The position numbers and the translations under genes are program-made. Under the pieces are notes generated by a model. The model was not told the origin of the DNA. It ran no database searches and was given only the letters and a program-made list of their open reading frames with translations. A DNA stretch of 5,147 nt from Pseudomonadota bacterium (GTDB lineage: Bacteria > Pseudomonadota > Alphaproteobacteria > Rhizobiales > Tepidamorphaceae), in contig JAEWYT010000047.1 in assembly GCA_023458595.1 (NCBI GenBank), positions 1-5,147 of the forward strand, in the 5' to 3' direction. Below are positions 1-4,298 of the stretch, piece by piece (position 1 is the first letter of the stretch; each line of letters starts with the position of its first letter).

Positions 1-42
1 AACACCCGACTTTGGCACTAATTCAGGTCAAAATCGGGTGTT
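1..42. repeat. 9-bp inverted repeat (AACACCCGA/TCGGGTGTT) in the HTH operon leader
   Basis: AACACCCGA at 1-9 is matched by its exact reverse complement at 34-42, leaving a 24-bp spacer. A third copy, in direct orientation, sits at 191-199 beside the predicted promoter of the first HTH gene. The sequence around copies 1 and 3 is also related (AACACCCGA, then CTTTG, then a similar AATCA-type stretch), so a longer unit of about 25 bp may have been duplicated. Spaced dyads of this kind often bind a dimeric regulator or a Xis-type protein; the HTH protein encoded just downstream is the obvious candidate, but that is inference. The stem could also simply be a terminator of a gene to the left, since it is followed by TTTT at 41-44. 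Confidence 0.5.
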
Positions 43-174
43 TTGGGGTATAATCCATATTACACCGACCTTTTCTAACTTTTCTCTCCCTGCTTTTTGA
101 CGGAAAACACATTTTTAATTCGCTGTAAATAAATGAATTGAAAAATATTTTCAAGAAAAGTCATACCGACCTCG

Positions 175-205
175 TTAGCGACTATTGAGAAACACCCGAA
201 CTTTG
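175..205 (+). promoter_or_regulatory. Probable Bacteroidetes-type promoter of the HTH gene pair
   Basis: The -7 element GAACTTTG (198-205) matches TAnnTTTG except at the first base. The -33 element TTAG (175-178) matches TTTG at three of four bases, and the 19-bp spacing is exact. A start near 209 would leave a leader of about 20 nt before the ATG at 229. The third AACACCCGA copy (191-199) overlaps the -7 element, so a protein bound there would block the promoter. Prediction only. Confidence 0.45.
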
Positions 206-228
206 CAGTGAATCAATAAGTTGCAAAT

Positions 229-543
229 ATGAAAGTGATAACCATAGAATCGGAAGCGTACAAAAGGCTGGTGCGAAAAATCGAATTGATTTATTCCGAT
301 ATAAAAAAGCAGGCGAAAGAAAATGCCGCTCCGCAACCTAATCCTTCGGAAGTTTGGGTAAGCGACCAAGATGCCGCAACCATGTTACAGGTAAGTAAAC
401 GAACCATGCAACGGCTACGCAGTAACGGAGAAATAACTTATTCTATCAGGGGCGGTAAAGCGTGGTACACGCTGGAAGAAGTCAAAAGGATGTTGCCGGG
501 ACGAGTGGTAACAAACGATAATAAGAAAGGAGGCAAGCCATGA
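229..543 (+). CDS. Small helix-turn-helix (excisionase/MerR-like) DNA-binding protein, first of a pair
   Basis: A 104-residue protein with one DNA-binding domain of the HTH_17/excisionase type in its C-terminal half. Residues 1-40 are charged and probably helical. The domain runs from about residue 43 to 90: first helix around DQDAATMLQ (46-54), turn and recognition helix VSKRTMQRLRSNG (55-67), then a short wing and the helix TLEEVKRML. This is the usual layout of the small HTH proteins in Bacteroides conjugative transposons, including Xis2c and Xis2d of CTnDOT, which help excision and regulate transfer genes. The ATG at 229 follows an A/T-rich leader with no Shine-Dalgarno sequence, normal for this phylum. 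The stop overlaps the start of the next gene, so the two are co-transcribed and probably translationally coupled. Whether this is a true directionality factor, a transcription regulator or both cannot be decided from sequence; no symbol is assigned. Confidence 0.85.
   Translation: MKVITIESEAYKRLVRKIELIYSDIKKQAKENAAPQPNPSEVWVSDQDAATMLQVSKRTMQRLRSNGEITYSIRGGKAWYTLEEVKRMLPGRVVTNDNKKGGKP
526..533 (+). promoter_or_regulatory. Shine-Dalgarno-like site for the second HTH gene
   Basis: AAAGGAGG lies 6 nt before the ATG at 540, inside the end of the first HTH gene. Genes of Bacteroidetes usually lack such a site, so a near-perfect one at a 4-base gene overlap stands out. It supports the ATG at 540 as the real start and suggests efficient coupled translation of the pair. 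Confidence 0.6.
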
Positions 544-875
544 GTGAGGACGAAGGATTGAGAAATTTTATGCAGGAATGGTTCGAGCAATTCATGGGAC
601 GTTTTGACCGATTGGATAAATTCATGGATATAATGAGCGGACGGCATAACGTACTGAATGGGGAGCGACTTTTGGATAATCAGGACTTGTGCCAACTGCT
701 GAACGTAAGTAAACGCACTTTGCAACGCTACCGTTCTGCGGGAGAACTGACCTACATAACCATTCACCATAAGATATTTTATACGGAGAAAAACGTAGAG
801 AAATTTATACGCGACCATTTCGCCAAAGGCGATAATGACAGTGAAACAGAACTTGAACCAGAACCATCCGGTTAG
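540..875 (+). CDS. Small helix-turn-helix (excisionase/MerR-like) DNA-binding protein, second of a pair
   Basis: A 111-residue paralogue of the preceding protein. The N-terminal 35 residues are rich in Phe, Met and charged residues (MQEWFEQFMGRFDRLDKFM), likely an amphipathic helix for dimer formation or partner binding. The HTH domain spans about residues 46-92: DNQDLCQLLN, recognition segment VSKRTLQRYRSAG (56-68), wing ELTYITIHHKIFYT, final helix EKNVEKFIRDHF. VSKRT(M/L)QR(L/Y)RS.GE(I/L)TY is shared with the upstream protein, so the two arose by duplication. The C-terminal tail (about 97-109) is acidic, unlike its partner. The ATGA overlap with the upstream stop and the preceding AAAGGAGG fix the start. 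By analogy with the Xis2c/Xis2d pair of CTnDOT the two may work together on element DNA, possibly at the AACACCCGA sites upstream; that is inference. Confidence 0.85.
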   Translation: MSEDEGLRNFMQEWFEQFMGRFDRLDKFMDIMSGRHNVLNGERLLDNQDLCQLLNVSKRTLQRYRSAGELTYITIHHKIFYTEKNVEKFIRDHFAKGDNDSETELEPEPSG

Positions 876-898
876 CTTTTCTGATTTATCCATTGTTA

Positions 899-934
899 AG
901 ACCCCGTACTGTGTCGAGAGATAGAGCGGGGTTT
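899..934 (+). terminator. Probable intrinsic terminator of the HTH gene pair
   Basis: An 8-bp stem pairs 899-906 (AGACCCCG) with 927-934 (CGGGGTTT, one G-U pair), with a 20-nt loop. It is followed by the T-rich run TGTTATTTAT (934-942). It lies 23 nt after the stop of the second HTH gene, between two convergent transcription units. The loop is long and the T-run is broken, so efficiency may be modest. Confidence 0.6.
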
Positions 935-958
935 GTTATTTATGGCTGAACAGACAAT

Positions 959-980
959 AAAAAAAGCGGATTACTCCGCC
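959..980 (-). terminator. Intrinsic terminator downstream of ardA
   Basis: On the minus strand GCGGA (979-975) pairs with TCCGC (970-966) around the loop GUAA, a GNRA tetraloop; a G-U pair between 980 and 965 extends the stem to 6 bp. An uninterrupted run of seven T follows (965-959). A second small hairpin, AACCG-AAA-CGGTT (997-985), stands between it and the ardA stop codon. Position and orientation fit termination of ardA transcripts. Confidence 0.75.
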
Positions 981-1000
981 TTAAAACCGTTTCGGTTAAG

Positions 1001-1273
1001 TTATGAGTGCCGGAACACATAACCGTCATCGAACCAGTAGTCGGTCATAAATAAATCGCGAGCGAACTTTTCATAGTCGAAGTAAGTTTTCGCAAATTCC
1101 GGCAGGTCGTAGCATTCTTCAACGACTTCGTAGGCATAATCTTCTTCATCCTTGTATGCGCCCTGAAAGTCATCCTCGAAAGAGGAAATCAGGTCGTTTA
1201 TATCTTTGGAACTAAGATCGTAGCTTTCGTGGTTCAGCCAGACAGCGAATGCCTCTTTTTTCGTATCGTCCAT
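1001..1273 (-). CDS. C-terminal fragment of ArdA (90 residues)
   Basis: This is the part of the broken ardA after the TAA codon, starting at the first available ATG, 12 nt beyond the stop. It carries the end of the central domain and the acidic C-terminal domain, including DFQGAYKDEEDYAYEVVEE and the aromatic YFDYEKFARDLFMTDYWF segment that ends ArdA proteins. Reinitiation after the upstream stop is possible given the short distance, but no Shine-Dalgarno-like site was seen. Separate function is unproven; the reading frame itself is well preserved, with no further stops or shifts. Confidence 0.5.
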   Translation of the reverse strand: MDDTKKEAFAVWLNHESYDLSSKDINDLISSFEDDFQGAYKDEEDYAYEVVEECYDLPEFAKTYFDYEKFARDLFMTDYWFDDGYVFRHS

Positions 1274-1285
1274 ATCGTCTATGGC

Positions 1286-1528
1286 TTAGATAATTTCAAA
1301 TATGTTATCGGACAGCCAGTTTTCACCTATAAGACCGGAGGGTATATATTCCCAATCCTGAAACATTAATTCGGGGTCTTCCTCGTCCTTGTGCAACTCG
1401 CGGCAAGCCTCGTAAAATTCTTCTTTATCGGAATAATCCGAAAGGTCTAACCACTTACCTTCTATTGAACCTTCATTATACTTAGCGTAAGTTCCTACAT
1501 AAATCCGTGCTTCTGATATATTTTCCAT
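1286..1528 (-). CDS. N-terminal fragment of ArdA (80 residues)
   Basis: This is the part of the broken ardA before the TAA codon. It contains the whole N-terminal ArdA domain, with ARIYVGTYAKYNEGSIEGKW followed by the acidic helix DKEEFYEACRELHKDEEDPE and the MFQDWEYIPSGLIGE segment, and ends within the central domain (NIFEII, stop). The ATG at 1528 is well placed for the family; AAGG at 1534-1531 is too close to it to act as a normal Shine-Dalgarno site, and the leader is A/T-rich as is typical for Bacteroides. No consensus TAnnTTTG promoter was found on this strand between 1529 and 1737. Confidence 0.55.
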   Translation of the reverse strand: MENISEARIYVGTYAKYNEGSIEGKWLDLSDYSDKEEFYEACRELHKDEEDPELMFQDWEYIPSGLIGENWLSDNIFEII

Positions 1529-1544
1529 AACCTTAATTTTTAAT

Positions 1545-1556
1545 CGGCATTTGCCG
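1545..1556 (-). repeat. Small hairpin in the ardA leader
   Basis: CGGCA (1545-1549) and TGCCG (1552-1556) form a tight hairpin, or a 4-bp stem with a 4-nt loop, about 17 nt upstream of the ardA ATG. The hairpin and the TAAAAAATCAA element that precedes it on the minus strand (1569-1559) would lie in the 5' leader of the ardA mRNA. It could affect ribosome access; no function can be assigned. Confidence 0.4.
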
Positions 1557-1605
1557 GGTTGATTTTTTATTCAGGTGCATTTCCGGTGTAGGAATTAGGG
1601 ATGTC

Positions 1606-1674
1606 AAGTATTCACGGACAAAATACAACCTGCAAGCGTGGAGATTTTTCCGTGAACCTGCAAGGCTTGTACTT
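1606..1674. repeat. Cluster of interleaved inverted and direct repeats between ardA and the small ORF
   Basis: TTCACGGA (1611-1618) and its exact complement TCCGTGAA (1649-1656) form an 8-bp dyad with a 30-bp spacer; AAGTA (1606-1610) and TACTT (1670-1674) can extend it. Interleaved is a 10-bp direct repeat, AACCTGCAAG, at 1627-1636 and 1655-1664. TGCAAGC (1631-1637) and GCTTGTA (1665-1671) are near-complementary too. Such overlap suggests a regulator-binding region or an RNA that can fold in alternative ways. No coding region explains it. Confidence 0.6.
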
Positions 1675-1698
1675 TACTGCCCGTTAAGATTCCGTAAA

Positions 1699-1706
1699 CA
1701 CCTTTG
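1699..1706 (+). promoter_or_regulatory. Candidate -7 promoter element ahead of the small ORF
   Basis: CACCTTTG matches TAnnTTTG at all fixed positions but the first. The best upstream partner, TTTA at 1673-1676, is imperfect and 22 bp away rather than 19-20. Transcription from here would run into the possible ORF at 1761. Weak prediction. Confidence 0.3.
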
Positions 1707-1760
1707 CGCCATGATAGAAAATAACCTGTCAGGCAGTTGCCGTATGTTTTAAGGTGGAAA

Positions 1761-1967
1761 ATGAAAGAAGCCGGATTTTTAACGCTTACGCCTATGAATG
1801 ATGGTTCTTATTTAATGATGTGGTTGCCTGCCGTAACCGATAAGGAAGATAAAAGAGGCTGCCGTTTCAACCGGACGAAAGGAAGAACCGTTAATCGTAT
1901 AAGATTGAGAATACCCGGTTTATATGGGGGAAACGATGTCGCTTTATATATAAATGCGAGCCTTTGA
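1761..1967 (+). CDS. Possible small protein of unknown function (68 residues)
   Basis: I do not recognise this protein. From ATG at 1761 it reads 68 residues, beginning MKEAGFLTLTPMNDGSYLMM and ending in a basic stretch (about 31-50, with TKGRTVNRIRLRIPGLYGG) and VALYINASL. An in-frame TTG at 1737 would give 76 residues, but ATG is preferred because AAGGTGG (1751-1757) stands just before it. The codons used resemble those of the neighbouring real genes, and the basic then hydrophobic pattern looks like a folded beta-rich protein rather than noise. No signal peptide or membrane segment is seen. A promoter-like element lies upstream at 1699. It is followed within 10 nt by a hairpin, but that terminator's T-run works for the opposite strand. 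It may be a remnant or a spurious ORF. Confidence 0.4.
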   Translation: MKEAGFLTLTPMNDGSYLMMWLPAVTDKEDKRGCRFNRTKGRTVNRIRLRIPGLYGGNDVALYINASL

Positions 1968-1975
1968 TATGGACG

Positions 1976-2009
1976 AAAAAAAGGCATCCGAAGCCTTGCC
2001 CCGGATGCC
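1976..2009 (-). terminator. Strong intrinsic terminator ending the small RNA and topB transcripts
   Basis: On the minus strand GGCATCCG (2009-2002) pairs perfectly with CGGATGCC (1990-1983) around an 11-nt loop, and seven T follow directly (1982-1976). It is the best terminator in the window and works only for leftward transcription: no T-run follows on the plus strand. It lies 146 bp after the topB stop and closes the small RNA described here. Confidence 0.9.
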
Positions 2010-2067
2010 CACCACTAAAAGATCAATGATAAACGACTATTCCGAATCGTAAAACAAAGTCTTTCAG
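1976..2067 (-). ncRNA. rteR: RteR-like small regulatory RNA downstream of topB
   Basis: A complete small transcription unit: consensus promoter at 2101-2071, a predicted start near 2067, and an intrinsic terminator ending near 1976, giving about 92 nt. No ORF is present. The 5' and 3' parts pair: 2070-2060 with 2022-2012 gives up to 11 bp with one G-U pair (about 8 bp if the RNA starts at 2067). On the opposite strand that G-U would be an A-C mismatch, so the fold favours the minus-strand RNA. An inner hairpin pairs 2050-2045 with 2038-2033 around CGGAAU. In CTnDOT, RteR is a roughly 90-nt RNA encoded just after the excision topoisomerase gene exc and lowers tra operon expression; position, size and independence from a protein product all fit. 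The identity is inferred from context and not from sequence comparison. The segment 2033-2012 is complementary to the topB start region. Confidence 0.75.
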
Positions 2068-2070
2068 TGG

Positions 2071-2101
2071 CAAAGATACGATTAAGCGAGAACAGTGCAA
2101 A
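2071..2101 (-). promoter_or_regulatory. Consensus Bacteroidetes promoter of the small RNA
   Basis: On the minus strand the -33 element TTTG (2101-2098) and the -7 element TATCTTTG (2078-2071, perfect TAnnTTTG) are separated by exactly 19 bp. It is the only full match to the Bacteroides sigma-ABfr consensus that I found in the noncoding parts of this window. It lies in the gap after topB and drives leftward transcription that ends after about 90 nt, so it serves the small RNA alone. Confidence 0.85.
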
Positions 2102-2128
2102 ATTCATTTTAGCATTGTCGAGCGTGAG

Positions 2129-2145
2129 TATCTTATCAAAAGATA
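2129..2145. repeat. Short inverted repeat just after the topB stop
   Basis: TATCTT (2129-2134) and AAGATA (2140-2145) form a 6-bp dyad with a 5-nt loop, about 10 nt beyond the topB stop codon and about 28 bp upstream of the small RNA's -33 element. It is A/T-rich with no T-run, so it is not a good terminator; an operator for the small-RNA promoter is possible but speculative. Confidence 0.35.
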
Positions 2146-2154
2146 ATGAAGATT

Positions 2155-4263
2155 TTATTTAGAGCATCGTTTTTTGCTGCCTCCTTTATTCTGCGGGAAC
2201 TCAAAGATTGTTTTATAGTCCGCATCGAATTTGATTGCCGCCTCGAAAGTGCTTCCGGTTTTACTGCTTACGAAACCCTTGATAAAGGCGGTCTTGCCGT
2301 TCATCAAAAGGTCTGTCAGTTGCCCGTCCGTCAGTTCCTTTTTAGCAATGGAACGCCACACGGTAAGCCCGCAGTTCTCATTCTGACATTTGGCGACTTT
2401 ATTATAGATAACCACATTCCCGCTCTTGCATTTCGGGCAAGGGCATGACTGGCGGTTATCCTGCCGTTCAAAGGTCATATCCAACAATTCGGATGTTATT
2501 TGTGAAGCGTAAACCTCTATTGCTTTATGGAATGTAGCGGCATCCATATCGCCTGATGCGATCTTATTGAGGGCTTGTTCCCATTGCCCTGTCATGGCAA
2601 CGTCCGCTATTTTCTTATCCTTTACCGCCAGATAGACTACCAGCCCTTTGTTAGTCGGGACAAGGGATTTTTTCTCGCGTACAATATATTCACGGGAGAA
2701 TAGGGTTTCGATAATACTTGCACGGGTGGCAGGTGTTCCGATACCGCAATCTTTCATCGCCTCGCGTTCTTCTTCGTTCTCTACCTCCTTGCCCGCACTC
2801 TCCATCGCCGCAAGCAATGAACTTTCCGTGTGAAGCGGGCGGGGTTTGGTTTGTTTCTCCTGTATTTCGCAATCGCGGATAGAAAGGCTGTCGCCTTCAA
2901 TGAGGGCGGGCAGAACTGCCGTATCGTCCTCATCGTTTGGCTCGTCCTTAGAATTAAACACTGACCTCCAACCGGGGACGAGCGTAACGCTTCCTTTGCA
3001 TGAAAAGTGTACGCCGCCCGCGTCAAGCGAAACGGTGGTGTTCTCTTTGATGCAACGTTCGCCGAAGGCTTCAAGCATACGCCCGGCAACCATATCGTAG
3101 ATAAGCTGTTCATCTTTGGATAATCCGTTAGCCGGATCTTCCGTAATAATCAGCGCATGGTGGTCGGTAACTTTCGTATCGTCCACGCTGCGGGTATTGA
3201 GCGTTGTATCAAACCTGCTGTCGATATACGCACCGAAAAGAGGATGCGAACGAAGCGTGGCGATCAGGTGCGGTATTTCCTCCAGTACGTCTTCGGAGAT
3301 ATAGCGGCTTCCTGTTCGGGGGTACGAAATTTTTTTTGCTTCGTATAAAGCCTGTGCTATCGTCAGGGTCTTATCCGCCGAAAAACCATGCTTACTGTTG
3401 GCTTCCTTTTGAAGCGTGGTAAGGTCGTAAAGCAATGGCGGTTCCTGTTTGACCTCCTTACGCTCCACACCTGTAACCTTAACCGCTCCGGCAGCTTTGA
3501 CCTGTGCCGTAACTTCCTCGGCAATGATTCGTGTAACGAATTTATCCACCGAAAGGGCGGGAAAAGCCACAGCATCTTTCGCCGTATGGAGTTTCAGGCG
3601 GAAATAGGTTTGCGGCTTGAAATCCTTGTTTTCAAGGTATCGGCTGCAAATAATCGCCAGTGTCGGGGTCTGTACCCTGCCGAGCGACCAAACGCCATAG
3701 CCTGCGGAGATAGAAAGTGCCTGACTTGCATTCAGTCCTACTAACCAATCGGCGGTACTGCGGGCTTTTGCCGAAGCATAGAGGTTATCGTAATCGCTTC
3801 CCGGACGGAGGGTTTGGAATCCGTCACGGATGGCACGGTCAGTCAAAGAACTAATCCACAAACGGCGGAACGGAAGGGAACTGCCTATATATTCAAATAT
3901 ATAGCGGAATATGAGTTCTCCTTCACGTCCGGCATCGGTAGCTACAATTATTTCATCCCCACGACCAAACAACTCTTTGATTACTTTAAGCTGTTTCATT
4001 ACGCCGGGGTCATTCTTATACTCCTTGCCCTCTTTTACCTGTCGAGGTAATAGCTTAAATTCTTCCGGGAGTATCGGCAGGTTCTCACGCTTAAAGCCCT
4101 CGATGCCGTAATGCTCCGGCATGGCAAGCCCGACCAAATGCCCGTAAGCCCATGTAACGGCGTACCCGTTACCCTCTATATAGCCATCTTTTTTATTGTT
4201 TGCGCCTACTATGGCTGCTATACTCTTAGCCACAGACGGTTTTTCTGCAATTATAATTTTCAT
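2155..4263 (-). CDS. topB: Type IA DNA topoisomerase III (Exc/TopB of conjugative elements)
   Basis: A 702-residue, apparently complete topoisomerase III, which cuts and passes single DNA strands in the cytoplasm to resolve or relax DNA. The N-terminal TOPRIM domain has KIIIAEKPSVAKSIA with Glu7 and the acidic motif DAGREGE (110-116). The active-site segment ISYPRTGSRY places the catalytic tyrosine at 314 with Arg316. TDHHALIIT (366-374) and CGIGTPATRASIIE (506-519) are further family signatures. The C-terminus has a zinc-ribbon-like set of cysteines (609, 612, 626, 631). In CTnDOT the equivalent protein is Exc, in the excision operon; it has topoisomerase activity. The second Asp of the usual DxDREGE motif is Gly112, a variant I recall as common in element-borne enzymes. 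The ATG at 4263 gives the canonical N-terminus. It follows the DUF3945-type gene by 35 bp, with no promoter seen between, so the two are probably one operon. Confidence 0.95.
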   Translation of the reverse strand: MKIIIAEKPSVAKSIAAIVGANNKKDGYIEGNGYAVTWAYGHLVGLAMPEHYGIEGFKRENLPILPEEFKLLPRQVKEGKEYKNDPGVMKQLKVIKELFGRGDEIIVATDAGREGELIFRYIFEYIGSSLPFRRLWISSLTDRAIRDGFQTLRPGSDYDNLYASAKARSTADWLVGLNASQALSISAGYGVWSLGRVQTPTLAIICSRYLENKDFKPQTYFRLKLHTAKDAVAFPALSVDKFVTRIIAEEVTAQVKAAGAVKVTGVERKEVKQEPPLLYDLTTLQKEANSKHGFSADKTLTIAQALYEAKKISYPRTGSRYISEDVLEEIPHLIATLRSHPLFGAYIDSRFDTTLNTRSVDDTKVTDHHALIITEDPANGLSKDEQLIYDMVAGRMLEAFGERCIKENTTVSLDAGGVHFSCKGSVTLVPGWRSVFNSKDEPNDEDDTAVLPALIEGDSLSIRDCEIQEKQTKPRPLHTESSLLAAMESAGKEVENEEEREAMKDCGIGTPATRASIIETLFSREYIVREKKSLVPTNKGLVVYLAVKDKKIADVAMTGQWEQALNKIASGDMDAATFHKAIEVYASQITSELLDMTFERQDNRQSCPCPKCKSGNVVIYNKVAKCQNENCGLTVWRSIAKKELTDGQLTDLLMNGKTAFIKGFVSSKTGSTFEAAIKFDADYKTIFEFPQNKGGSKKRCSK

Positions 4264-4285
4264 TTTAACATTGATTTTTTAGTGG
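4264..4285 (-). promoter_or_regulatory. topB translation-start region complementary to the small RNA
   Basis: The 22 nt directly before the topB ATG (4285 down to 4264 on the minus strand) match plus-strand positions 2012-2033 at 20 of 22 positions (differences at the 10th and 18th). Because the small RNA is read from the minus strand there, it carries the complement and could pair across the ribosome-binding region right up to the start codon. There is no Shine-Dalgarno site; the A-rich leader itself is the likely ribosome-loading element. The shared core CCACTAAAA-ATCAATG is seen directly; regulation is inferred. Confidence 0.6.
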
Positions 4286-4298
4286 TTGAAATAATAGA

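Larger units (their letters stand above)
1001..1528 (-). pseudogene. ardA: ardA antirestriction gene interrupted by one in-frame TAA codon
   Basis: Two ORFs on the minus strand (1528-1286 and 1273-1001) lie in exactly the same frame, separated only by TAA (1288-1286) and four sense codons (A-I-D-D). Read through the stop, they give one product of 175 codons, close to the usual ArdA length of about 165-175 residues. Both parts match ArdA by eye: RIYVGTYAKYNEGSIEGKWL and EEFYEACRELHKDEEDPELM at the N-terminus, EEDYAYEVVEECYDLPEFAK and YFDYEKFARDLF at the C-terminus. ArdA proteins are acidic DNA mimics that bind type I restriction-modification enzymes and protect a conjugating element on entry. 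The break falls around residue 81, inside the central domain. A single substitution (for example GAA or CAA to TAA) explains it. Alternatives are two half-proteins acting together, stop readthrough, or a sequencing error. Confidence 0.8.

Noticed and set aside
210..222. Second target of the small RNA in the HTH leader (ATCAAT)
   Set aside because: Only six consecutive bases match, which is expected by chance in A/T-rich leaders.
438..893. Minus-strand open frame of 151 residues opposite the HTH genes
   Set aside because: It is a shadow of two clearly recognisable HTH genes on the plus strand and has no family features.
1559..1569. Small-RNA pairing with the ardA leader (TAAAAAATCAA)
   Set aside because: 10 of 11 positions would pair, but the stretch is A-rich, lies 31-41 nt before the start, and may be a common Bacteroides leader motif; too weak to claim, though it should be used as a control for the topB match.
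1619..1626. Minus-strand TATTTTG-like promoter for ardA
   Set aside because: The spacing inside the element is one base short of TAnnTTTG and no matching -33 element was found.
2146..2448. Plus-strand open frame of 100 residues overlapping the topB 3' end
   Set aside because: It lies opposite the zinc-ribbon part of topB, whose frame is strongly supported; the other plus-strand frames within 2648-4111 are rejected for the same reason.
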